A stretch of 64,000 bases of DNA from positions 130,273 through 194,272 of the forward strand of contig DGBN01000065.1 in assembly GCA_002384815.1 (NCBI GenBank), in the 5' to 3' direction. The DNA comes from Oxalobacteraceae bacterium UBA4003. Lineage in GTDB: Bacteria; Pseudomonadota; Gammaproteobacteria; Burkholderiales; Burkholderiaceae_D. The notes under the pieces were generated by a model, which saw only the letters and a list, made by a program, of their open reading frames with translations, was not told the DNA's origin and searched no databases. The translations under genes and the position numbers were made by a program. Positions within the stretch are counted from its first letter, which is position 1, and the number at the start of each line of letters is the position of its first letter. This document shows, piece by piece, positions 1 through 7,931 of this stretch.

Positions 1-56
1 AAGGCACTGGATTTTGATTCCAGCATTCGAAGGTTCGAGTCCTTCTTCCCCTGCCA
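1..56 (+). tRNA. tRNA-Gln (UUG), 3' part
   Basis: This is the 3' portion of a tRNA. The anticodon stem CTGGA/TCCAG encloses the loop TTTTGAT, which gives anticodon UUG (Gln). A T-arm with GGTTCGAGTCC follows, and the gene ends in an encoded CCA at 54-56. The D-arm and 5' acceptor strand lie left of the window. It stands directly upstream of prs, a usual Burkholderiales arrangement. Confidence 0.93.
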
Positions 57-83
57 TTCATATCTATAGCAAGAAAAAACAAT

Positions 84-123
84 AGCCGCCAACGCAAGAC
101 GTCACCGTCAGGCTTTGGCGGCT
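84..123 (+). terminator. Stem-loop between tRNA-Gln and prs
   Basis: AGCCGCCA (84-91) pairs with TGGCGGCT (116-123). An inner GACG/CGTC stem at 99-110 extends it. The sequence after it is only moderately T-rich, so this could be a weak terminator, a tRNA 3'-processing boundary or part of the prs leader. Confidence 0.35.
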
Positions 124-166
124 TTCCAGCTTTTTACTGTCATTTAACTTTGTAGCGGGAATTTCC

Positions 167-1117
167 ATGGCACTCGAAAACCTGATGGTTTTTACCGGCA
201 ACGCAAATCCGGATCTGGCTTTGGGAGTTGCCAAGCATCTTGGCCTTCCGCTTGGTAAAGCTGTCGTTTCCAAATTCTCCGACGGCGAGATCGTTGTTGA
301 GATCAACGAAAACGTCCGTGGTAAAGACGTATTCGTATTGCAATCGACCTGTTCGCCGACCAATGACAATCTGATGGAAATCATGTTGATGGTCGATGCA
401 CTGAAACGCGCCTCGGCTGGCCGCATCACCGCAGCAATTCCCTACTACGGTTATGCCCGCCAGGATCGCCGCCCGCGCTCTGCACGCGTTGCGATTTCGG
501 CAAAAGTCGTCGCCAACATGCTGCAGGAATCCGGCGTCGAACGCGTCCTGATCATGGATCTGCATGCCGATCAAATCCAGGGGTTCTTCGATATTCCGGT
601 CGATAACATTTATGCATCGCCGATTCTGTTGAGCGATCTGGTCGCAAAGAATTACGACGATCTGCTGGTGGTTTCGCCTGACGTTGGCGGCGTGGTTCGC
701 GCCCGTGCATTGGCAAAACGCCTGAATTGCGATTTGGCCATCATCGACAAACGCCGCCCGAAAGCGAACGTGTCGGAAGTGATGAACATCATCGGTGAAG
801 TCGAAGGTCGCAACTGCGTGATCATGGATGACATGGTCGATACCGCCGGCACGCTGACGAAAGCAGCCGAAGTTTTGAAGGAACGTGGCGCGAAGAAAGT
901 CGTCGCCTACTGTACGCATCCGGTCCTGTCTGGTCCTGCGATCGAACGCATCACGAACTCGCCGCTGGATGAGCTGGTAGTGACCGATACGATCCCACTC
1001 AACGACGCAGCCAAGGCCTGCTCGAAAATTCGCGTGTTGTCCTGCGCCAGTCTGCTGGCCGAAACCTTCAAGCGCATCAGTACCGGCGATTCGGTCATGT
1101 CGCTGTTTGTCGAATAA
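167..1117 (+). CDS. prs: Ribose-phosphate pyrophosphokinase (PRPP synthetase)
   Basis: The enzyme makes 5-phosphoribosyl-1-pyrophosphate from ribose-5-phosphate and ATP in the cytoplasm, feeding purine, pyrimidine, His, Trp and NAD synthesis. At 316 aa it has the normal class I length. Visible motifs are the catalytic flexible loop KRRP (195-198), the early RQDRRPRSAR segment (about 98-107) and the PRPP-binding signature DDMVDTAGT (221-229). The ATG at 167 lies behind a GCGGGAA ribosome-binding sequence. Its place between tRNA-Gln and rplY matches other Burkholderiales. Nothing unusual is seen. Confidence 0.97.
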   Translation: MALENLMVFTGNANPDLALGVAKHLGLPLGKAVVSKFSDGEIVVEINENVRGKDVFVLQSTCSPTNDNLMEIMLMVDALKRASAGRITAAIPYYGYARQDRRPRSARVAISAKVVANMLQESGVERVLIMDLHADQIQGFFDIPVDNIYASPILLSDLVAKNYDDLLVVSPDVGGVVRARALAKRLNCDLAIIDKRRPKANVSEVMNIIGEVEGRNCVIMDDMVDTAGTLTKAAEVLKERGAKKVVAYCTHPVLSGPAIERITNSPLDELVVTDTIPLNDAAKACSKIRVLSCASLLAETFKRISTGDSVMSLFVE

Positions 1118-1169
1118 GCACATAAAAACACAGAACAAGGATGCGACGATATTCGTCGCTATCCGAACC

Positions 1170-1229
1170 TGGTGCAGTTTGTTTTAGTTAACTGCACCAA
1201 TTTTCAAATCCCCTGGTCGCGGGGGATTT
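1170..1229 (+). promoter_or_regulatory. Two consecutive stem-loops in the prs-rplY leader
   Basis: Two perfect inverted repeats lie in the 153-base gap before rplY. The first is TGGTGCAGTT (1170-1179) with AACTGCACCA (1190-1199), followed by ATTTTC. The second is AAATCCCC (1206-1213) with GGGGATTT (1222-1229). The first could be a weak terminator or attenuator. The pair could also be a protein-binding leader, as seen for other ribosomal protein genes. The regulatory role is inferred. Confidence 0.4.
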
Positions 1230-1270
1230 AACCGCGGGATGATTTTCATCCTGCCTATTTGGAGTTCATC

Positions 1271-1909
1271 ATGAAAGTAGTCGCATTTGCACGTAATGAC
1301 CTGGGGACCGGAGCGAGCCGCCGCCAGCGCATTGCAGGCCTCACCCCTGGTATCGTTTATGGTGGTACCGCAGCACCGGTCAATATCTCGCTCGACCACA
1401 ACGCGCTGTACCATGCATTGAAAAAAGAAGCGTTCCACTCGTCTATCCTCGATCTCGAAGTCGATGGCAAAGTTGAAAAAGTATTGTTGCGCGACTTCCA
1501 GGTCCACGCATACAAACAACTCGTTTTGCACGCTGATTTCCAACGCGTCGATGCCAAGCAAAAAATTCACGTTAAAGTGCCACTGCACTTCGTGAACGCT
1601 GAAACTTCACCAGCAGTCAAACTGTCGTCCGGCATCATCAGCCATGTCACAACCGAATTGGACATCACCTGCCTGCCAGCTGACTTGCCAGAATTCGTTG
1701 AAGTTGATCTGGCCAAACTGGAAGTCGGTCACTCGATTCACCTGGCTGACCTCAAATTGCCAAAAGGCGTTTCTGCAGTGATCCACGGCGGTGAAGACAA
1801 CCCGACAATCGCTACCGCTGCTGTTCCTGCAGGCAAAGTTGAAGAAGCAGCTGCTGCACCTGCTGCCGACGCTGCTGCGGCTCCTGCTGCACCTGCAGAC
1901 AAGAAGTAA
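1271..1909 (+). CDS. rplY: 50S ribosomal protein L25 (CTC family, long form)
   Basis: Binds 5S rRNA in the large subunit. The N-terminal 95 or so residues are the L25 RNA-binding domain, with the conserved R(R)QRIAGLTPGIVYGG stretch. The C-terminal TL5/CTC beta domain follows, and the protein ends in an Ala/Pro-rich tail of about 25 residues finishing in KK. Length is 212 aa. I chose ATG 1271 because GGAG (1261-1264) is a well-placed Shine-Dalgarno sequence; a TTG at 1259 in the same frame lies upstream of it. Transcription probably ends at the strong terminator right after the gene. Confidence 0.96.
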   Translation: MKVVAFARNDLGTGASRRQRIAGLTPGIVYGGTAAPVNISLDHNALYHALKKEAFHSSILDLEVDGKVEKVLLRDFQVHAYKQLVLHADFQRVDAKQKIHVKVPLHFVNAETSPAVKLSSGIISHVTTELDITCLPADLPEFVEVDLAKLEVGHSIHLADLKLPKGVSAVIHGGEDNPTIATAAVPAGKVEEAAAAPAADAAAAPAAPADKK

Positions 1910-1941
1910 TCACACAATTGCGGGCTTGCCTGCAATTGAAG

Positions 1942-1967
1942 AACCCGCCTTCATGGCGGGTTTTTTT
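1942..1967 (+). terminator. Rho-independent terminator after rplY
   Basis: AACCCGCC, loop TTCAT, GGCGGGTT, then a run of T to 1967. A textbook intrinsic terminator separating prs-rplY from pth. Confidence 0.9.
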
Positions 1968-2032
1968 ATGATGAAATTGAACACAGGACAGTTTCATCCC
2001 CGATAATCAGGTTTTCCAATTTTCACGACGCC

Positions 2033-2623
2033 ATGCCTATTCGCCTTATCGTCGGCCTCGGCAATCCCGGCCAGGAATACGAACAAACCCGTCATAACGC
2101 CGGCTTCTGGCTGGTCGATGAACTCGCGCGCGTCACGCCACGCTGCTCTCTGTCGCGCGAATCCAAATACAGTGCGCTCGCGGCAAAAACTGCTATAGCC
2201 GGACAGGAAGTCTGGTTGCTGGAACCGCAAACCTTCATGAATCGCTCCGGGCAATCGGTGGGCGCGCTGGCACGTTTTTACAAGATACTGCCGGACGAAA
2301 TCCTGGTTGCGCATGATGAGCTGGATCTGCCACCCGGCATCGCCAAACTGAAAAAAGGCGGCTCATCCGGCGGCCACAATGGCTTGAAAGACATCACCGC
2401 CGCGCTCGGTACCCAGGATTACTGGCGCCTGCGCATCGGTATCGGCCATCCGCGCACATTGAACCTGAATCAGGCAGTAGTCGATTTTGTGCTGCATCGA
2501 CCACGCAAGGAAGAACAGCCATTGATCGACGAAGCGATTGCCAAAAGCCTGTCGATTATTCCTCTTCTATGCGAAGGCAACTTCAATGCGGCGGCGATGA
2601 AGCTGCACACCGTCGAAAAATAA
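2033..2623 (+). CDS. pth: Peptidyl-tRNA hydrolase
   Basis: Cleaves the ester bond of peptidyl-tRNA released from stalled ribosomes and recycles tRNA. The 196 aa protein shows the family signature GLGNPGQEY (8-16), the catalytic His in TRHNAGFW (His21), the PQTFMNRSG motif and the AHDELDLPPG motif carrying the conserved Asp. A GGSSGGHNGL segment follows, as in bacterial Pth. Its position after rplY is conserved in betaproteobacteria. No strong Shine-Dalgarno sequence is visible before ATG 2033, but the N-terminus fits the family exactly. Confidence 0.97.
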   Translation: MPIRLIVGLGNPGQEYEQTRHNAGFWLVDELARVTPRCSLSRESKYSALAAKTAIAGQEVWLLEPQTFMNRSGQSVGALARFYKILPDEILVAHDELDLPPGIAKLKKGGSSGGHNGLKDITAALGTQDYWRLRIGIGHPRTLNLNQAVVDFVLHRPRKEEQPLIDEAIAKSLSIIPLLCEGNFNAAAMKLHTVEK

Positions 2624-2707
2624 AGCCTGAATCAACAGCAAATCCGCCCTTCAGCATCCGGTCAATTGCACACGGCCTCAAGTAGTCGTCCGCCAAACGC
2701 GGCAGAC

Positions 2708-2733
2708 CCCGCTCGCTACGGTAAAATAGCGGG
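2708..2733 (+). promoter_or_regulatory. Probable ychF promoter (-10 TAAAAT within a dyad)
   Basis: TAAAAT at 2722-2727 is a plausible -10 hexamer 37 bases before the ychF ATG. It sits in the loop of CCCGCT (2708-2713)/AGCGGG (2728-2733). No convincing -35 is seen, so this is tentative. Confidence 0.3.
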
Positions 2734-2763
2734 TTAATTCATCTCTCAGCAAAGCACAACATC

Positions 2764-3855
2764 ATGAGTCTCAAATGCGGCATCGTCGGCCTGCCTAACG
2801 TCGGCAAATCCACCCTCTTCAATGCACTCACGAAAGCCGGCATCCCTGCTGAGAACTATCCGTTCTGCACGATCGAGCCTAACGTCGGCATGGTCGAAGT
2901 GCCCGATCCACGTTTGCAGGCATTGGCTGAAATCGTCAAACCTGAACGTATCCTGCCAGCGACCGTCGAATTCGTTGATATCGCAGGGCTGGTTGCAGGC
3001 GCCTCAAAAGGTGAAGGTCTGGGCAATCAGTTCCTCGCGCACATCCGCGAAACCGATGCCATCGTCAACGTCGTACGCTGCTTTGAAGACGACAACGTGA
3101 TCCACGTCGCCGGCAAGATCAATCCGCTGGACGATATCGAAGTGATCCAGACTGAACTCGCACTGGCCGATATGGGCACGGTAGAAAAAGCCATCCATCG
3201 CGAAAACAAGAAAGCCCGTTCCGGCGACAAGGATGCAGGCAAGCTGGTCGCCCTGCTGGAACGCATCATGCCGCACCTGGATGAAGCCAAACCGGTACGT
3301 GCTATGGGTCTGGACAAGGAAGAAATGGAATTGATCAAGCCGCTGTGCCTGATCACGGCCAAACCGGCGATGTATGTCGGTAACGTATCCGACTCCGGCT
3401 TCACCAACAATCCTTTGCTGGATCAATTGACCGAGTATGCCAAATCGCAAAACGCACCTGTCGTTGCGATCTGCGCTGCCATCGAATCCGAAATCGCCGA
3501 ACTGGATGACGCAGATAAAAAAGAATTCCTCGCTGATATGGGCATGGAAGAACCAGGCCTGGATCGTCTGATCCGCGCCGGCTTCAAATTGCTCGGTTTG
3601 CAAAGCTATTTCACCGCCGGCGTAAAAGAAGTACGCGCCTGGACCATCCACGTCGGTGATACCGGCCCACAAGCGGCCGGCGTGATCCACACCGATTTTG
3701 AACGCGGCTTCATTCGTGCCCAAACCATTGCCTACGAAGACTTCATCGCTTACAAGGGTGAGCAAGGCGCCAAGGAAGCAGGCAAGATGCGCGCCGAAGG
3801 CAAGGAATACGTCGTCAAGGATGGCGACGTATTGAATTTCCTGTTCAATGTTTAG
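2764..3855 (+). CDS. ychF: Redox-responsive ATPase/GTPase YchF (OLA1 family)
   Basis: An Obg-related P-loop NTPase that usually prefers ATP, binds ribosomes and is linked to oxidative-stress control. At 363 aa it has the exact family length. Motifs are the Walker A GLPNVGKST (9-17), the switch region DIAGLVAGAS (about 69-78) and a C-terminal TGS domain ending in VLNFLFNV, the invariant YchF terminus. It is transcribed with pth, but 140 bases and a putative promoter lie between them. Confidence 0.97.
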   Translation: MSLKCGIVGLPNVGKSTLFNALTKAGIPAENYPFCTIEPNVGMVEVPDPRLQALAEIVKPERILPATVEFVDIAGLVAGASKGEGLGNQFLAHIRETDAIVNVVRCFEDDNVIHVAGKINPLDDIEVIQTELALADMGTVEKAIHRENKKARSGDKDAGKLVALLERIMPHLDEAKPVRAMGLDKEEMELIKPLCLITAKPAMYVGNVSDSGFTNNPLLDQLTEYAKSQNAPVVAICAAIESEIAELDDADKKEFLADMGMEEPGLDRLIRAGFKLLGLQSYFTAGVKEVRAWTIHVGDTGPQAAGVIHTDFERGFIRAQTIAYEDFIAYKGEQGAKEAGKMRAEGKEYVVKDGDVLNFLFNV

Positions 3856-3949
3856 CATCCAGCCTGATTCCGTTTGAATTGTTTGCCCGGCCAGGTGATT
3901 TTTATTTTCACCTGACCGGAGTTACACATTTACGTATCCCTATTGCGCC

Positions 3950-4801
3950 ATGCCCATCCTGACCGAACTGAATCTGTATCCGATCAAATCCTGCGCCGGC
4001 ATTTCCTTGCGCGAGGCAACGCTGACGCCGGCCGGTTTGATGAGCGAACATATCTACGATCGCGAGTGGATGGTGGTGGATGAAAATGGCGACGCACTGA
4101 CGCAACGCGAATATCCGAAAATGGCCCTGATCGTGCCGCGTATCCATATCGATACACTGGAACTGCGCGCACCCGGCATGTTGCGCCTGGAAGTCCCGCT
4201 GGGCTTGCCTGATCCTGACGATGAAAAACGCATACACGTTCGGGTATGGGACGATCAGGTAGAAGCCTACGATTGTGACGACACAACCGCGCGCTGGTTT
4301 TCCAATGCGCTGGGCGTTGCTTGCCGGCTGGTGCGTTTTCATCCCGACGCCAAGCGGAGCGCGAGCAAGCAATGGACGGATGGGCTCGACGTACCTGCCC
4401 TGTTTTCCGACGGCTTCCCGCTGCTGGTGATCGGGACCGGATCGCTGGCCGATTTGAATGAGAAACTGGTGGCACAAGGGCGTTCGGCATTGCCGATGAA
4501 TCGCTTTCGCCCCAGCATGGTATTCAGCGACATTGCACCATTTGAAGAAGATTTTGCCAAACACTACAAACTGGGCGAAGCAAGTCTGAAACCGGTCAAG
4601 CCCTGTCCCCGCTGCCCGATACCGTCCATCGATCAAGCCACCGGCGAAATCGGCCCTGATCCACTGGATATCCTGCGCACTTATCGCGTCGATCCAAAAG
4701 TTGACGACGGCATCACCTTTGGCATGAATACCATCCTGCTCACTGGTGCCGGACAACTGGTGCGCGTAGGACAAAACGTAGAGGTAGAACTGGATTTTTA
4801 A
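3950..4801 (+). CDS. MOSC domain protein (YcbX/mARC-like, without ferredoxin domain)
   Basis: A 283 aa protein with an N-terminal MOSC_N beta-barrel (ELNLYPIKSC at the start) and a C-terminal MOSC domain. The MOSC domain carries the cysteine motif CPRCPIPSIDQ (about 220-230), where the family binds the molybdenum cofactor sulfur. E. coli YcbX has an extra C-terminal 2Fe-2S domain that is absent here. A role in reducing N-hydroxylated compounds is known for relatives but is only inferred here. A 7-bp dyad (CAGGTGA 3892-3898 / TCACCTG 3908-3914) precedes the gene. Confidence 0.85.
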   Translation: MPILTELNLYPIKSCAGISLREATLTPAGLMSEHIYDREWMVVDENGDALTQREYPKMALIVPRIHIDTLELRAPGMLRLEVPLGLPDPDDEKRIHVRVWDDQVEAYDCDDTTARWFSNALGVACRLVRFHPDAKRSASKQWTDGLDVPALFSDGFPLLVIGTGSLADLNEKLVAQGRSALPMNRFRPSMVFSDIAPFEEDFAKHYKLGEASLKPVKPCPRCPIPSIDQATGEIGPDPLDILRTYRVDPKVDDGITFGMNTILLTGAGQLVRVGQNVEVELDF

Positions 4802-4925
4802 GCTGGCATGCTCGCAAAATCCAGACTGGCCCGCCAGGCATAAAATTGCCACGAAGAAAGCATCGGCGTAGTATTCAGCACTTATTCCCTGTCGCACTCG
4901 CTGCCTACGCAGTTCCCCTGATGCC

Positions 4926-6014
4926 ATGACGAACACGCCAGCTACCGAAAATTCGCAGTTGCGCAGTCAATTGAAACTTCTGCTGGAACAGGCTCATCGC
5001 AATCAGCAGATCATGCAGCGTTATCAGGAATTCGACCTGAAATTCATCGGCGCCAATACGTTTCAGGAATTGATCGATAGCGTATTCGACACCCTGACCG
5101 AAGCATCCGAACTTGATGTCGTCACACTATCGCTCATCGATCCCGATGCAGAAATTCGTCGCATCCTGACCGATTTGCGTATCGATGTCAGCGATTATCC
5201 GAATCTGATTTTCATTGAAGAACGCATCGATGAAATGGCGCATCCGGAACGCAAGACCTCGCTCGGCACATACAACAGCATGCAACATCACCGGCTGTTC
5301 CCCGACACGGTATTAAAACCCAACAGCGTCGCCGTACTTCCCTTGATACGACGCAATGCATTGATAGGCTGGCTCAGCCTGGGCAGCCTGGACGCAACGC
5401 GTTTCACTTCCGGCATGGCCAGCGATTTTCTGCAGCACCGCGCATCCATCGTTGCGATCTGCGTTGAAAATGTCATCAACAACGAACGCCTGCAACATAT
5501 AGGACTGACCGATCCGCTGACCGGCATCAACAATCGCCGCTACGTCGAGCGCCGTCTGCTGGAAGAAATCGGACGCACGCAGCGGCACGGCTACGCCCTG
5601 TCCGCCATGTATATAGATCTGGATTTCTTCAAGAAGGTGAATGACAATTTCGGCCATCAAGGTGGCGATGAAGTGCTGCGCGAAGTCGCGGCACGCATCA
5701 AGGCAGAGTTACGCCTGAGCGATGCGCTGGGCCGTTTCGGCGGCGAGGAATTTGTCGTTCTGCTGATCGATGCATCGATGGATGCGGCAATTGCCGTAGC
5801 AGAACGCATACGCAGCAGCATTGCCGACGAATCTCTGGTTTTGACGAGCGGTGAACAACTGGGCATCACCGTCTCTATCGGCGTATCGACGCTGCAAACC
5901 ACAGGGAACAAGAATGAAATCGCCATGACCGCACAGCAATTGCTGGCAAAGGCGGATCAGGCTTTGTACCTTGCCAAGCAGAACGGTAGAAACAAGGTCA
6001 TGAATGTGATCTGA
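4926..6014 (+). CDS. Diguanylate cyclase with N-terminal GAF/DUF484-like sensor
   Basis: Likely makes cyclic di-GMP from two GTP. Residues 1-35 are predicted helical or coiled. Residues 40-185 resemble a DUF484/GAF sensor domain, and residues 190-362 form a GGDEF domain. The domain shows the DLDFFKKVND metal/substrate motif (231-240) and active-site GGEEF (272-276). RLSD (263-266) sits exactly five residues upstream and fits the inhibitory I-site, so product inhibition is expected. There is no signal peptide or membrane segment, so sensing is cytoplasmic; the ligand is unknown. It stands alone, ending at a terminator shared with the convergent ferredoxin gene. Confidence 0.9.
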   Translation: MTNTPATENSQLRSQLKLLLEQAHRNQQIMQRYQEFDLKFIGANTFQELIDSVFDTLTEASELDVVTLSLIDPDAEIRRILTDLRIDVSDYPNLIFIEERIDEMAHPERKTSLGTYNSMQHHRLFPDTVLKPNSVAVLPLIRRNALIGWLSLGSLDATRFTSGMASDFLQHRASIVAICVENVINNERLQHIGLTDPLTGINNRRYVERRLLEEIGRTQRHGYALSAMYIDLDFFKKVNDNFGHQGGDEVLREVAARIKAELRLSDALGRFGGEEFVVLLIDASMDAAIAVAERIRSSIADESLVLTSGEQLGITVSIGVSTLQTTGNKNEIAMTAQQLLAKADQALYLAKQNGRNKVMNVI

Positions 6015-6045
6015 TGGTGATGACGCCATCGCCGCGCCAATAAAA

Positions 6046-6072
6046 AGGGACCACGCAGGCCCCTGTTTTTTT
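6046..6072 (+). terminator. Bidirectional terminator between the GGDEF gene and ferredoxin
   Basis: AGGGACC/GGCCCCT stem (6046-6064, one mismatch) with seven T on the plus side (6066-6072) and an A-run at 6042-6046 that serves the opposite strand. Confidence 0.75.
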
Positions 6073-6087
6073 ATTGACGGCTCTTAT

Positions 6088-6351
6088 TTACGCCACGGTT
6101 TTCAGCTCTGCCTGCAAACGCTCGTATTTTGCCTGCAGCTCTTCCTTGCTTTCGCGCCAGGCCGGATTGAAGGGAATGCACTCGACCGGACACACCTGCT
6201 GACATTGCGGTTCATCGAAATGCCCTACGCACTCCGTACATTTGGCCGGATCTATCTCGTAGATTTCCTGCCCCATGTAAATTGCATCGTTCGGGCACTC
6301 CGGCTCGCATACATCGCAATTGATGCATTCGTCCGTGATCAGCAGTGCCAT
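6088..6351 (-). CDS. yfhL: 2[4Fe-4S] ferredoxin, YfhL type
   Basis: A small electron carrier of 87 aa. The first cluster motif is CINCDVCEPEC. The second is CTECVGHFDEPQCQQVCP, with the longer spacing typical of YfhL/Alvin-type ferredoxins. The N-terminus MALLITDECINCD matches the family. I chose the ATG at 6349-6351 because GGAGGCG lies directly upstream; the frame stays open to 6417, but that extension is not family-like. It is oriented with coaD and may share its transcript. The redox partner is unknown. Confidence 0.92.
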   Translation of the reverse strand: MALLITDECINCDVCEPECPNDAIYMGQEIYEIDPAKCTECVGHFDEPQCQQVCPVECIPFNPAWRESKEELQAKYERLQAELKTVA

Positions 6352-6489
6352 ATCGCCTCCGCAACTACAGGACGAATACAGCAAGCGCTTGCAAGCGCTC
6401 GCTGCGCTGACCGGCACAAGGCAATGCCTTGTGCAATCCCGTTCAACGTGTCCGTTATCAGCAATGCCATGACCGCCTCAATGCCAGCT

Positions 6490-6981
6490 TTATCCCTGCC
6501 CTTGCGCAGCGATTTTTTCTTTCAGCCATTTGTCGACTGAAGGAAAAACAAACTTCGATACATCGCCGCCCAGTGCGGCAATCTCGCGGACTATCGTACC
6601 AGAGATGAACTGATACTGATCGGAAGGGGTCAGGAACAGCGTTTCGACATCGGGCAACAGATAACGATTCATGCCGGCCATCTGGAATTCGTATTCAAAA
6701 TCGGATACTGCACGCAGACCTCGCACAATCACGCGCGCATCGTGCCTGCGCACGAAATCCTTCAGCAAGCCGGAAAAACTTTCGACGTGCACGTTGGGAT
6801 AATGGCCCAGCACTTCATTGGAAATCGTCAGACGTTCTTCCAGTGAGAAGAATGGTTTTTTGTTCTTGCTGTCGGCAACGCCGACGATCAATTTATCGAA
6901 CAGGCCGGATGCACGACGCACCAGATCTTCATGACCGCGCGTAAGTGGATCGAATGTTCCTGGATAGATGGCTGTGACCAT
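6490..6981 (-). CDS. coaD: Phosphopantetheine adenylyltransferase
   Basis: Catalyses the penultimate step of coenzyme A synthesis, 4'-phosphopantetheine + ATP to dephospho-CoA. The 163 aa protein has the nucleotidyltransferase motif GTFDPLTRGH (8-17), the KNKKPFFSLEER segment and SGTIVREIA near residue 130, where catalytic Ser/Arg contacts lie. The ATG has GGAG upstream. Rarely for this part of the window, there is a 138-base gap on the 3' side before the ferredoxin. The rsmD-coaD-ferredoxin order is common in betaproteobacteria. Confidence 0.96.
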   Translation of the reverse strand: MVTAIYPGTFDPLTRGHEDLVRRASGLFDKLIVGVADSKNKKPFFSLEERLTISNEVLGHYPNVHVESFSGLLKDFVRRHDARVIVRGLRAVSDFEYEFQMAGMNRYLLPDVETLFLTPSDQYQFISGTIVREIAALGGDVSKFVFPSVDKWLKEKIAAQGQG

Positions 6982-7124
6982 TTTTGCTCCGTAGGGTGGC
7001 TAAGAGTCAGCTCGCGGGAAAAATATGCGGCGCATGCGCCGGATGAGGCAAGATTGATATTTTGCTTCCTGTTCCTGCATAGCGCAGCATGACACTATGG
7101 GCACCGCAAATAACTGAAAACGCA

Positions 7125-7787
7125 TTATGCCTGAAGTTCAGGCAGTTTTTTAGCTTGCAGAAGATGGTAAAACACCAAGCCGGCATTATCGGCTCGCACA
7201 ACTTCCCAGTCCTGCAGCCAGTCTGGCGGCGTATCGGACACCAAAGAAACTTCGGATTCGATATAAATCAAGCCATCGACGGTCAGCAAAGGGGCGCAGA
7301 CCGGCAATATTTTGGCAAGCCAGTTTTGGTGATACGGCGGATCGAGAAAAATAAGATTGAAGCCAGCCACAGCACGCGCCTGCATGCCTTGTGTTGTCGA
7401 TAAGGCATCGCCACGCACAATACTGACCTGCCCGGCGTGCAGTTTTTCTTTCGTTGCTTCCAGTTGTCGCACTGCCGGCGTATGCATTTCCACCATCACT
7501 ACCTGTTCGGCACCACGACTGGCGGCTTCAAATCCCAGCACGCCCGTGCCGGCAAACAAATCCAGGCACTTCATCCGGTTCCAGCCGCCATCGATCAAAT
7601 GGTTGATCCAGTTGAATACCGTTTCACGCACGCGATCCGGCGTCGGTCGCAAACCCTCCACATCCAGCACCACCAGCGGAGTGCGCTTCCACTGCCCGCC
7701 TATGATGCGTACCTGATGCGTCATGACTGGACGCGGCGGGCGCTTGGCGGCAGATTTGGGAGGTTTATTACGTATCTTTTTGGACAT
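7125..7787 (-). CDS. rsmD: 16S rRNA (guanine(966)-N(2))-methyltransferase
   Basis: Methylates G966 of 16S rRNA in the 30S subunit using SAM. Features are a basic N-terminus (KKIRNKPPKSAAKRPPRP), the RIIGGQWKR start of the fold, GLRPTPDRVRETVFNW, the SAM motif DLFAGTGVLGFEAASRGA and the catalytic DPPY motif. Length from the chosen ATG (7785-7787) is 220 aa, slightly longer than E. coli RsmD because of the basic leader. No good Shine-Dalgarno sequence is visible, so the start is uncertain; MTHQVRIIGG further in is an alternative. The frame extends upstream to 7895 without family similarity. Confidence 0.9.
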   Translation of the reverse strand: MSKKIRNKPPKSAAKRPPRPVMTHQVRIIGGQWKRTPLVVLDVEGLRPTPDRVRETVFNWINHLIDGGWNRMKCLDLFAGTGVLGFEAASRGAEQVVMVEMHTPAVRQLEATKEKLHAGQVSIVRGDALSTTQGMQARAVAGFNLIFLDPPYHQNWLAKILPVCAPLLTVDGLIYIESEVSLVSDTPPDWLQDWEVVRADNAGLVFYHLLQAKKLPELQA

Positions 7788-7931
7788 GAGTGACGATGCA
7801 ATGGAACGATGTGGTTGAACGGTGTGATTGAAACCACGCGCCGGAAAATGTACGCAGCATGGATTGTAATGACTACGCATCATGCAAGCCAGCATTGCAG
7901 AATCTATTTGCCCGTTTCTATTTGCACACGT

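Noticed and set aside
1..56. tRNA-Gln as an integration site of a genomic island
   Set aside because: The DNA after the CCA end is the housekeeping prs-rplY-pth set and no repeat of the tRNA end was seen.
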